The notes under the pieces were generated by a model. That model ran no database searches. It was not told the DNA's origin and saw only the letters and a list, made by a program, of their open reading frames with translations. From NCBI RefSeq assembly GCF_000153705.1, contig NZ_DS022272.1, forward strand, positions 2,091,857-2,155,856: a stretch of 64,000 bases of DNA. The letters are read 5' to 3'. Shown here piece after piece: positions 27,401 to 40,578 of this stretch; within the stretch, counting starts at the first letter, position 1, and each line of letters begins with the position of its first letter. The translations under genes were made by a program, and so were the position numbers. The DNA is from Fulvimarina pelagi HTCC2506. GTDB taxonomy: Bacteria > Pseudomonadota > Alphaproteobacteria > Rhizobiales > Rhizobiaceae.

Positions 27401-28639
27401 ATGAAGTATTTCGGAAACTTCCAAAAGAAATTGAGAACACTCGGCGCGGCCCTGGCCGTTGCGGTCGCGACCAGCCTGGTGCCGGAGGCCGCTCAGGCCG
27501 ATGCTGGGTTCCGCAACTGGATCCAGTCCTTCGAAAACACGGCGGCGCAGAACGGCGTGCGCCGTGACGTCTATCGCGCCGCGTTTTCCGGCGTGACGAC
27601 GCCTGATCAGGACGTTCTGGAGAAAGCCCGGTACCAGCCGGAATTCCAGTCCAAGGTCTGGGATTACATCGATAATCGCGTCAACGAGATGCAGGTCCGT
27701 ACGGGCCAAGCCTACCGGAGCCGATTGTCCAGCTGGCTCGATCGTATCGAAAGCCGATACGGCGTCGATCGCGACATCCTGCTCGCGATTTGGTCGATGG
27801 AGACCAATTACGGGGAAATCCTGAAGCGCGACGATGTGATGAAGAGTCTGCCGCGTTCGCTGGCGACACTCGCCTATCTTGATAAGCGCCGTGCCAAGTT
27901 CGCGCGTGAACAGTTGATCGCAGCACTCAAGATCGTTCAGGACGGCCATGTCTCGCCTTCCAACCTTCAGAGCTCCTGGGCCGGAGCCATGGGCCACACC
28001 CAGTTCATTCCGACGAGCTACCGCGCCTATGCTTCGGATATCGATGGCGATGGTCGTGCCAATATCTGGGCCTCTGTTCCGGATGCGCTTGCGACGGCCG
28101 CCAATCTCCTTCGGAAGAATGGTTGGCAGACCGGCAAAACATGGGGCTACGAGGTTCGTGTGCCGGCGCAGTATCGCGGGGGTCGGCTCGAACGGGACAA
28201 CCGGACGATCAGCCAGTGGGCTTCGCTCGGCTTCACGCGCGCCGATGGCCGCCCGCTTCCGAATGTCGGCGATCGCGCCAACCTCGTCCGTCTCGCCGGC
28301 GACAGTGGTCCAGCCTTCCTCATGATGAAGAACTTCTTCGTCCTGAAGAGCTACAACAATGCCGACAAATATGCGCTGGCAGTCGGCATGCTGGGTGACC
28401 AGATCGGCGGTTACAGTGGGCTGGTGCAAGACTGGCCGCGCGGTTACACCCCACTTTCCATGGACGAACGCTTCGAGCTTCAGAAGCGTCTCGCCGCCTT
28501 GGGGCTTTATGATGGCAAGATTGATGGTAAGATTGGATCGGGGTCAAAGGGCGCGATCACCGCAATTCAGAACCGGGCTGGAATGCCGGCGGATGGCAAT
28601 CCGTCCAAGGCTGTGCTGAACTATCTGCGCCAGAACTAA
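27401..28639 (+). CDS. Lytic murein transglycosylase (MltB family) with PG-binding domain
   Basis: A 412-residue periplasmic enzyme cleaving glycan strands with anhydro-MurNAc formation. Signal peptide to about residue 33 (AAQA). SLT_2 domain about 35-330 with the catalytic Glu134 in AIWSMETNYG and the signature SWAGAMGHTQFIPTSY. A C-terminal peptidoglycan-binding type 1 domain (about 352-410; LQKRLAALGLYDGKIDGKIGSGSKGAI) follows. Adjacent DUF459 gene on the same strand suggests shared envelope context. Confidence 0.94.
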   Translation: MKYFGNFQKKLRTLGAALAVAVATSLVPEAAQADAGFRNWIQSFENTAAQNGVRRDVYRAAFSGVTTPDQDVLEKARYQPEFQSKVWDYIDNRVNEMQVRTGQAYRSRLSSWLDRIESRYGVDRDILLAIWSMETNYGEILKRDDVMKSLPRSLATLAYLDKRRAKFAREQLIAALKIVQDGHVSPSNLQSSWAGAMGHTQFIPTSYRAYASDIDGDGRANIWASVPDALATAANLLRKNGWQTGKTWGYEVRVPAQYRGGRLERDNRTISQWASLGFTRADGRPLPNVGDRANLVRLAGDSGPAFLMMKNFFVLKSYNNADKYALAVGMLGDQIGGYSGLVQDWPRGYTPLSMDERFELQKRLAALGLYDGKIDGKIGSGSKGAITAIQNRAGMPADGNPSKAVLNYLRQN

Positions 28640-28716
28640 AGTCGCAGGAACGATCAAAGCTTGGCATGGCTTTCGCGTGCGTTAGCCATGTCGAAATCCG
28701 GAAGGAAGCGAGACGA

Positions 28717-30153
28717 ATGACCACTTTCGCGACCCGACGCGCCCGTTTCCGATCCGCTGCACTGCGTGCGCTTGCAGCCCTCGTGGCAGTCGCGGTGGCG
28801 GTCACGGGAATTCTACCGGTGCAGCGCGCGGAGGCACAACAGCGTCCACGGACGATCGTCGACATGCTGTTCGGCGGCGGCGGCAGCAACGCCGAACGAC
28901 CGCGCCGGGTCATCAAGAAGCGCGTGATCCGGAAAAAGAAGGCAACCAGGAGTCAGCGCTCCGCGACACGAAAGAAGCGTAACGCGAACCGTAAGACGCG
29001 TTCGAGCCCGCGCAATGCCGTTCGTTCCGCTCCGGCACAGGCAGCTCCGGCGGCGGCCGCCGTTGCTGACGATTCTGAAAAGAACGACAACGCCAAGAAA
29101 ATTCTCGTCGTCGGCGATTTCATGGCCGATTCGCTGGCCGACGGGCTTATAGAGTCCTTTTCGGACGACGACATGGTGGTCGTCACTTCGAAGACGAACG
29201 GTTCCTCGGGCCTCGTCCGCAACGACTTCTACGATTGGGGCGAGCAACTCGGTCCGCTGATCGATGAGGAAAAACCGGACGTTCTGGCGGTCATGATCGG
29301 TGCCAACGACCGACAACCGCTCCGCCTCTCAGGTTCGACGCTCTCGGTCCGCTCCGACGGCTGGACCGCGGAGTACGAAAAGCGCGCGACCGACATCGCC
29401 AAGATCGCCGAAGAAAAGAAAGTTCCGTTGATCTGGGTCGGCATGCCGTCGTTCAAGTACGACTCCATGAGCGAGGACATGGTGTTCTTCAACGACATCT
29501 ATCGCCGGGCGGCCGAACGTGTTTCGGGAGAGTTCGTCAGCATCTGGGACGGTTTTGTCGATGAGAATGGCGACTTCGTCTACTCGGGGCCGGATGTGAA
29601 CGGTCAAACGACGCGCCTTCGAGGCAGCGACGGGCTCAATATGACCGATGCGGGCGAGGAGAAGCTCGCCTTCTTCACGGAAAAAGCTCTGCTTCCGATC
29701 CTCGGCGAGGTCTCACCCGACATCGCACTCGACGCCAAGTCCCTGCCGACGATCCAGCTTCAGCCGCTGTCGAACGCAGCGAGCGCCCAGGTTGCGGCGC
29801 CGGTCGGACTGAACGATCCTGGTCTCGACGGCAGCGAAGCGCTGCTCGGTACCGGGTCGAGCCAGACCGCGTTCTCGCTTGAAATGTCGCCCCGCGACCG
29901 GCTGGTGCTCAACGGCGATCAGGTCAACAGTCGTGAGGGACGAGCCGACAATTTCGCCTGGAGTACGAAGTCGAGCGCCATCCGAAGCGATCCTCCGATC
30001 GTCTATCGCGGTTCGATTGATCTCAAAACGATCAACGAGTCTGCTGGGATCGAGCCACCAAAGGAAATGCCTTCGATCCTCGATGCGATCATCGAGGACT
30101 GGCAGACGGGCGAAGACGAGGAAGCGAGTGAACCACCGGCTTCGTCCGGGTGA
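28717..30153 (+). CDS. DUF459 SGNH-fold periplasmic protein, catalytic residues altered
   Basis: A 478-residue exported protein: signal peptide to about residue 40 (AEAQ), a very basic segment (62-103), then a DUF459/SGNH-hydrolase-like domain (about 128-345) and a Ser/Ala-rich acidic tail. Block I reads VVGDFMADSL (GDF at 133-135 instead of GDS), block III GANDR is intact (195-199), and block V reads DGLN (305-308) where a His is expected. So the canonical Ser and His both look absent; it may be non-catalytic or use Ser139. Start at ATG 28717, after GGAAGGAAGC. It lies 77 bases after the lytic transglycosylase gene. Confidence 0.82.
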   Translation: MTTFATRRARFRSAALRALAALVAVAVAVTGILPVQRAEAQQRPRTIVDMLFGGGGSNAERPRRVIKKRVIRKKKATRSQRSATRKKRNANRKTRSSPRNAVRSAPAQAAPAAAAVADDSEKNDNAKKILVVGDFMADSLADGLIESFSDDDMVVVTSKTNGSSGLVRNDFYDWGEQLGPLIDEEKPDVLAVMIGANDRQPLRLSGSTLSVRSDGWTAEYEKRATDIAKIAEEKKVPLIWVGMPSFKYDSMSEDMVFFNDIYRRAAERVSGEFVSIWDGFVDENGDFVYSGPDVNGQTTRLRGSDGLNMTDAGEEKLAFFTEKALLPILGEVSPDIALDAKSLPTIQLQPLSNAASAQVAAPVGLNDPGLDGSEALLGTGSSQTAFSLEMSPRDRLVLNGDQVNSREGRADNFAWSTKSSAIRSDPPIVYRGSIDLKTINESAGIEPPKEMPSILDAIIEDWQTGEDEEASEPPASSG

Positions 30154-30211
30154 CCGGGCTCATCATTGACGAATGCTGTGACGCTGACAGGTCTTTGCCA
30201 TCTTAGACGCG

Positions 30212-30237
30212 AACGGGCGGTCAGAAGCCCGCCCGTT
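30212..30237. terminator. Terminator-like hairpin between convergent genes
   Basis: A perfect 9-bp stem (AACGGGCGG / CCGCCCGTT) with an 8-base loop lies between the DUF459 stop and the gltD stop. No long T-run follows on either strand, but its position suits bidirectional termination. Confidence 0.6.
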
Positions 30238-30264
30238 ATGTTCAGGATATGGTTGCGTCGAGCC

Positions 30265-31719
<1,455 letters not shown>

Positions 31720-31821
31720 GTCCGTCTCTGTCCACCTCGGTTCCAAATCCGCACACCTTCCATAGGGGGTGCACTGCACAAAGTGCGTTGGGGTTCTTCT
31801 AAAGGGATTTTCGCGCTCGCG

Positions 31822-32055
31822 TCAGCCCCGGAGGCAATTCTCCGTCCGCAAGTTCGGTACGCGCGAGAACTCTTTCTCGTTGTCTGTCACCAAAACAACA
31901 TCGAGCGCAAGCGCGTGCACCGCGACAAGGGGATCGTTCCAGACGATCAACGTGCCGCTATGACGCAGTTCAGCGCGGGTCCTACCGTTGATGAGATCTG
32001 CGGGCGGGTCGAACCGCCCAAGCGAAAACTGGCATATGCCAAAGGCATCTGCCAG
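31822..32055 (-). pseudogene. VapC-like PIN-domain toxin, C-terminal remnant
   Basis: Translating the minus strand from 32055 to a TGA at 31822-31824 gives about 77 residues with no start codon of its own. The end reads RAELRHSGTLIVWND, PLVAVHALALDVVLVTDN, EKEFSRVPNLRTENCLRG, which follows the C-terminal half of VapC toxins (GT-I---D--IAAHALAL---LVTDN-REF-RVPGL--ENW). The conserved Asp of the ND and TDN motifs are kept. The N-terminal half with the first catalytic Asp, and any vapB, are missing: upstream there is an in-frame TGA (32056-32058) and then the GST gene. Presumably a decayed toxin-antitoxin locus. Confidence 0.75.
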
Positions 32056-32095
32056 TCATGTTCGCTTTCTGCGGTGTGAGAAGATGCTGGAAGAA

Positions 32096-32731
32096 TCAGG
32101 ACGGATCGGTCGCCTTGAAACTCTCGCGGTTGGAAATCAGCTCCCACCAGGCGGACAATCCGTCGATCTCGTTCAGGAACTCGTCCTTGTGCGGCGTCAT
32201 GGTGATGTAGGCGACGATCGGCGCGAGATAGAGATCGGCGATCGAAATCTGCTCGCCGGCGAGATACTGGTCGCCGCCCTTGATCTTCATCAGCTGGGTC
32301 AGGGCGTGCTTGGTGTCCGAAATGCCCTGCTTGTGGGCTTCGTCGTTCTTGCCGCCGACGAAATCCGGGAAAAGGTGATAGGCGACGACACCGCCGATCG
32401 CTGGGCCGTAGGTGTAGGAGTCGACGATATTGGTGACCATGTCCATCCGCGCCCGGCTCTTCGGATCGGAGGGAATGAGCGCGATCCCGGGCAGGACTGC
32501 ATCGAGATACTGGCAGATCGCAGGCGTTTCGTAGATGCGAAAATCCTTATGGTCGAGCACCGGAACCTTGCCGAAGGGATGACGCTGGCGGTGCTCTTCG
32601 CTCTTCGGCTCGCCTTCGAGGACGTTCACCTGGACCTGCTCGTAATTGCCACCATGCTTCTCGGCAAACACCATCTTGACGGTCCGCACATAGGTCGAGC
32701 CGTCGAAGCCCCAGAGTTTGTAATCGGCCAT
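32096..32731 (-). CDS. Glutathione S-transferase family protein
   Basis: A 211-residue cytosolic GST-fold protein: N-terminal thioredoxin-like domain (1-80) with HPFGKVPVLDHKDFRIYETPAICQYL, containing the cis-Pro and the glutathione gamma-Glu binding ET pair, then an all-helical C-terminal domain with DQYLAGEQISIADLYLAPIV (N-capping box Asp). The catalytic Ser/Thr is probably in FDGSTYVR near residue 11. Located between gltB (with its terminator) and gltD on the same strand. Substrate unknown. Confidence 0.92.
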   Translation of the reverse strand: MADYKLWGFDGSTYVRTVKMVFAEKHGGNYEQVQVNVLEGEPKSEEHRQRHPFGKVPVLDHKDFRIYETPAICQYLDAVLPGIALIPSDPKSRARMDMVTNIVDSYTYGPAIGGVVAYHLFPDFVGGKNDEAHKQGISDTKHALTQLMKIKGGDQYLAGEQISIADLYLAPIVAYITMTPHKDEFLNEIDGLSAWWELISNRESFKATDPS

Positions 32732-32861
32732 TCGTTTTTTCGTCCTTCTTTGGTTTCGGCGACGGCCGCGCTCCTCGCACGGCTTTGGACCCTATCTAGG
32801 GAGGCCCTGCAATCTTGCGACGGCATGGACGCCCGATAGAGGAGCTATTCGGCGGGGCAGA

Positions 32862-32902
32862 CAGAGAAAAAGGCCTCAGACACGCGGCGCATCCGAGGCC
32901 TT
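32862..32902 (-). terminator. Intrinsic terminator of gltB
   Basis: On the minus strand an 8-bp stem (AAGGCCTC / GAGGCCTT) with a 17-base loop runs into TTTTTCTCT. It lies 27 bases after the gltB stop and before the GST gene, separating gltB from gltD transcription. Confidence 0.85.
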
Positions 32903-32928
32903 CAGAAACGAATGAGGTCAGGCCTCGC

Positions 32929-37668
<4,740 letters not shown>

Positions 37669-38013
37669 CGCGTCGTCGTCCTCTCCCGCGTCGCCGCAGC
37701 CGACGCGATTCTTCAAAAATCTTTCCTGATGGGTGACGCGGTTACGGGCCATTCACCCGGTCCGCAAGTGTCTCCATCCGCCTGAGGGCTGAAGCGGCCG
37801 TGACTATCCGGCGGCGTCCCTCGTTTGTCAGGCCTTCCGGAGCGGTTGGCTCCCTGCCCGGAAAATTATGGCAGCATTGCTGTCCTATTATCGAAATTGT
37901 GCCAGAGACGCAAGAGCCCCGCAATCGGGCGGAAAGCCGCGCAGCCAGCACTGATGCGGTGCGTGTCAGCAGCATCTTGCGCGTCGCACTGCTCCACTAT
38001 ACCCCGCCTTCCC
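37669..38013. other. Divergent promoter region gltB / threonine aldolase
   Basis: About 345 bases with no gene. It is relatively AT-rich around 37862-37898, as expected for a promoter. On the minus strand TTGCGT (37908-37913) and GATAAT (37887-37892) are 15 bases apart and could form a suboptimal sigma-70 promoter for gltB. No operator is clear. Confidence 0.3.
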
Positions 38014-39072
38014 ATGAACTTTGCATCCGACAACTGGTCCGGCGCACACCCCGCCATCAACGAATCAATAGCGCGCGAAAGCGCCGGCATGGCGGCTGCC
38101 TATGGCGCGAGCGCCCTCGACAAAGCCGTCGAGAAACGCTTCGACGAATTGTTCGAGCGCAAGGTCGCAGTCTTCTTCGTCGGCACAGGAACCGCGGCAA
38201 ACGCACTCGCCTTTGCGTCCGTCAACCGGCCGGGCGGCGTCGTCATGTGTCACCGCGAGGCGCACGTCATTGAGGACGAGTGCGGGGCACCAGAATTCTT
38301 TACACACGGCGCCCGTATGGCGCCGGTGGACGGAGCGGACGGCAAGATCGACCCGTTGAATCTGGAAAGGGAGCTTTCCCGCTTCAAACCGGATTTCGTC
38401 CACGCGGGTCAGCCAATGGCGGTATCAATCAGCCAGCCCGGCGAGGCCGGCACGCTCTATAGCCGAAGCGAGGTCGAGGCGATCGCTGCGATCACCCACG
38501 CGCGCGGCCTGACTCTGCACATGGACGGCGCGCGCTTCGCCAACGCCCTCAGCGCGACTGACATGTCGCCGGCCGAAATGACCTGGAAGCTCGGCGTCGA
38601 CATCCTGTCCTTCGGCGCGACGAAGAACGGCTGCTGGTGCGCCGAAGCGATCGTCGTCTTCGATCCCGAAAAGGCGAGCCAATTCCCCTATATTCGCAAG
38701 CGCGGAGCGCAGCTGTTCTCGAAGACGCGCTTCGTCGCTGCGCAGCTCACCGCCTATCTGGAGGATGGCCTGTGGCTGCGCCTCGCAGCCCACTCCAACC
38801 GCATGGCCGACCATCTGCGTGACGGCCTCGACGCTTCGGATAATGCGCGTCAGGCCTGGCCTACAAAATCCAACGAGGTCTTCGCGATCATCGGTCGAAC
38901 GAAAGCGGAAGCGCTGAGGGCTGCAGGCGCTGTCTTTTACGATTGGAACGTGCCGCACGGCATGCATGAGATTCTCAGAGAGGGCGAGATGCTTGCGCGC
39001 CTCGTAACGTCTTGGTCAACCGAACAGACGGATGTCGAAGAGTTTCTGCGCAATCTGGGAACCGCGGACTGA
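38014..39072 (+). CDS. ltaE: Low-specificity L-threonine aldolase
   Basis: PLP enzyme splitting L-threonine (and allo-threonine) into glycine and acetaldehyde; 352 residues, usual for the family. Family features: FASDNWSGAHPAI at the N-terminus, VFFVGTGTAANALAF, the metal/substrate region HREAHVIEDECGAPEFFTHGAR, LHMDGARFANA, and Lys204 in SFGATKNGCWCAEA as PLP ligand. Start at ATG 38014; the frame is open upstream to 37825 with unlike sequence. Divergent from gltB. Confidence 0.93.
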   Translation: MNFASDNWSGAHPAINESIARESAGMAAAYGASALDKAVEKRFDELFERKVAVFFVGTGTAANALAFASVNRPGGVVMCHREAHVIEDECGAPEFFTHGARMAPVDGADGKIDPLNLERELSRFKPDFVHAGQPMAVSISQPGEAGTLYSRSEVEAIAAITHARGLTLHMDGARFANALSATDMSPAEMTWKLGVDILSFGATKNGCWCAEAIVVFDPEKASQFPYIRKRGAQLFSKTRFVAAQLTAYLEDGLWLRLAAHSNRMADHLRDGLDASDNARQAWPTKSNEVFAIIGRTKAEALRAAGAVFYDWNVPHGMHEILREGEMLARLVTSWSTEQTDVEEFLRNLGTAD

Positions 39073-39133
39073 CAGGATCGATTGTTCTCTCGATCCGCCT
39101 CGATAGACGGGTCTGACAGAAAGGAGAAATCCC

Positions 39134-39361
39134 ATGTCGACCAGTGCATTCGACCAAGGCAAGCTCGCTTACAAAGCCAATCTTCCGATGTCGGCCTGCG
39201 AGTATCCACGCGGTTCAAAAAACAGGACCGAATGGATGGCTGGCTGGACGCAGCTCAGACGCAACGACGAAGGTAAGATCCACCCCGAACCGCAAGCGGG
39301 GATGATGACGGATCTCGTGCGGTCCACGACGCGCGCGCCAACCCATCCTCGACAGGGATGA
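39134..39361 (+). CDS. Small Rmf/CrpP-family protein (second)
   Basis: A 75-residue protein with AFDQGKLAYKANLPMSACEYP (Cys22-Glu23-Tyr24) then TEWMAGW (ending Trp38), matching the Gly-x-x-Ala / Cys-x-Tyr / Trp-x-x-Gly-Trp spacing of ribosome modulation factor and CrpP relatives. A good ribosome site (AAAGGAG) is 7 bases before the ATG. It follows threonine aldolase by 61 bases on the same strand. Ribosome binding is an inference. The C-terminal half (41-75) has no known pattern. It differs clearly from the first Rmf-like protein at 10147. Confidence 0.72.
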   Translation: MSTSAFDQGKLAYKANLPMSACEYPRGSKNRTEWMAGWTQLRRNDEGKIHPEPQAGMMTDLVRSTTRAPTHPRQG

Positions 39362-39436
39362 CTGATAAGAATTCGTTCCACGACTGCGGCGGCTTTTCAG
39401 TCGCCGCTATTTTGTTCCATCCATCAAGAGTAGGCC

Positions 39437-39471
39437 CCAAACGAAAACGGCGCCCCTTTCGGGACGCCGTT
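39437..39471 (-). terminator. Intrinsic terminator of hsp20
   Basis: A 10-bp stem (ACGGCGTCCC / GGGGCGCCGT, one T-G pair) closed by a GAAA tetraloop and followed by TTTCGTTT on the minus strand, 20 bases after the hsp20 stop. Confidence 0.88.
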
Positions 39472-39491
39472 CCGTGACCTTGGGCCTGCAA

Positions 39492-39959
39492 TCAGGCAGC
39501 CTCTGTCTCGATCTTTTTGGCATTCTGGTTACCGGCAGTCGAAATCTCGATCTTCCTCGGCTTCATCTGCTCGGGAATGACCCGCTCGAGTTCTACGTGA
39601 AGCAGGCCGTTCTTGAGGCTGGCACCACGAACCTCGACATGATCGGCAAGCTGGAAGCGCCTCTCAAAGGCCCGGCCAGCAATGCCGCGATGAAGGTATT
39701 CGACGCTGTTTTCGTTCTCCGTCTCAACCTTTTCGCCCTTGACCAGAAGCGTGTTCTCACGGGACTCTATAAAGAGTTCGTCTTCGGCGAAGCCTGCGAC
39801 CGCCATGGTGATGCGATAGTCGTTCTCGCCGGTGCGCTCGATATTGTAGGGCGGGTAGGTCTGGCCGCTTTCGGGCTGCGAGACGTTATCGAGCATCGAA
39901 AACAAGCGATCGAAGCCGACGGTCGAGCGATAAAGCGGGCCAAAATCAACGTGACGCAT
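39492..39959 (-). CDS. Small heat-shock protein, Hsp20 family
   Basis: A 155-residue ATP-independent holdase. N-terminal region VDFGPLYRSTVGFDRLFSMLDN is the IbpA-type opening; the alpha-crystallin domain covers about 38-135 (YNIERTGENDYRITMAVAGF; RAFERRFQLADHVEVRGASLKNGLLHVELER); the usual I-x-I tail is represented by KIEIS. AAGGAG is 7 bases before the ATG and lies inside a ROSE-like hairpin. A heat-shock promoter lies about 110 bases upstream. Rhizobial class A Hsp20s are typically controlled this way. Confidence 0.94.
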   Translation of the reverse strand: MRHVDFGPLYRSTVGFDRLFSMLDNVSQPESGQTYPPYNIERTGENDYRITMAVAGFAEDELFIESRENTLLVKGEKVETENENSVEYLHRGIAGRAFERRFQLADHVEVRGASLKNGLLHVELERVIPEQMKPRKIEISTAGNQNAKKIETEAA

Positions 39960-40060
39960 GGGTGTTCTCCTTAAGAAGCAACGATGTGCGTGTACCTTAA
40001 ACCGGTCTTAAACGCCCCGTTAGGCGGCGTTCTCCAGTGCGCGGCCCCTTTCGGCGGCCA
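39960..40060 (-). promoter_or_regulatory. ROSE-like RNA thermometer in hsp20 leader
   Basis: The ~100-base leader ends in a hairpin (39964-39982) in which GUUGCUUC pairs with the Shine-Dalgarno segment GGAGAAC: G-C, U-A, U-A, G-G, a bulged C, U-A, U-G, C-G, loop UUAA. The UUGCU motif facing the ribosome site with a G-G pair is the hallmark of ROSE elements. A second stem (AACGCC / GGCGTT, 40011-40031) lies upstream. Melting at high temperature would free the ribosome site. Confidence 0.75.
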
Positions 40061-40066
40061 CAATGG

Positions 40067-40097
40067 AAAAATGGTTTTTGCCGAAATCCGGTTCAAG
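40067..40097 (-). promoter_or_regulatory. Sigma-32 (RpoH)-type promoter for hsp20
   Basis: On the minus strand CTTGAA (40097-40092) and CCATTTTT (40074-40067) are separated by 17 bases, close to the alphaproteobacterial RpoH consensus. A start near 40060 would give a leader of about 100 bases, the right size for a ROSE element. Confidence 0.6.
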
Positions 40098-40578
40098 AGA
40101 CCCTCGCGTTGGCAATTGAAAAAAATTCGCGACTGCCGAGACGATTCCCGGGGAACTCATCCGCGACAGTCCGAGTGCAAACGCTTAGCACTCGCACACG
40201 CCATTAACCCGGTATGAATACGAGCGTTCGGCCATATTCATGACCGGATAACTAGATTTAACAGCTTCGACCGGTGCGCACTTCGACGCGTCAGTCGTTT
40301 TGATATATAAGACTTAGCACCGAGCGCGATCCGTCCCGTCCCATAGACCAATGCGCGGAGGCGGCACGAAATCGGTCGCAGCGTCCCGTCCCTTCCGCTG
40401 TGGCCGCTAGAGCCGGGAGATCCCGAGCGGGACTCCCGGTTCGCTCATTTCCACGCACTGTAGTTCGGGCTACGGAATGAAGGCTTTGACGGTTTGGCAG
40501 GACCGGCGATAAGGATACTCGCCGGCCCGGAAAGGCCGGCTGTCATGACCGGTGGCACCATTTCAGTTGGTTTTTTCA
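40098..40578. other. Hairpin-rich intergenic region
   Basis: No gene is recognised on either strand. Structures: an 11-base direct repeat CGTCCCGTCCC at 40332-40342 and 40382-40392 (50-base period); a strong hairpin 40413-40439 (CCGGGAG / CTCCCGG with an inner TCCC / GGGA); and two mutually exclusive stems at 40503-40525 and 40521-40540. A small RNA or leader is possible. Confidence 0.45.
40503..40540 (+). promoter_or_regulatory. Overlapping alternative hairpins before the hydrolase gene
   Basis: Stem A is CCGGCGA (40503-40509) with TCGCCGG (40519-40525). Stem B is GCCGGCC (40521-40527) with GGCCGGC (40534-40540). Five bases (40521-40525) are shared, so only one can form. T6 follows at 40571-40576, just before the ATG at 40579. 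This resembles a switchable leader, but no ligand domain is recognised. Confidence 0.45.

Noticed and set aside
31757..31790. GCACT / AGTGC inverted repeat upstream of gltD
   Set aside because: Only 5 bp with a 6-base loop; not distinguishable from chance without conservation data.
37899..37904. TGGCAC on the minus strand before gltB, possible sigma-54 -24 element
   Set aside because: The required -12 element (TTGC at the correct spacing) is missing; the sequence there is CGATA.
39057..39085. GGAAC before the second Rmf-like gene, possible EcfG promoter
   Set aside because: At 16 bases the partner is CGAT rather than CGTT and the site overlaps the end of threonine aldolase; too weak to list.
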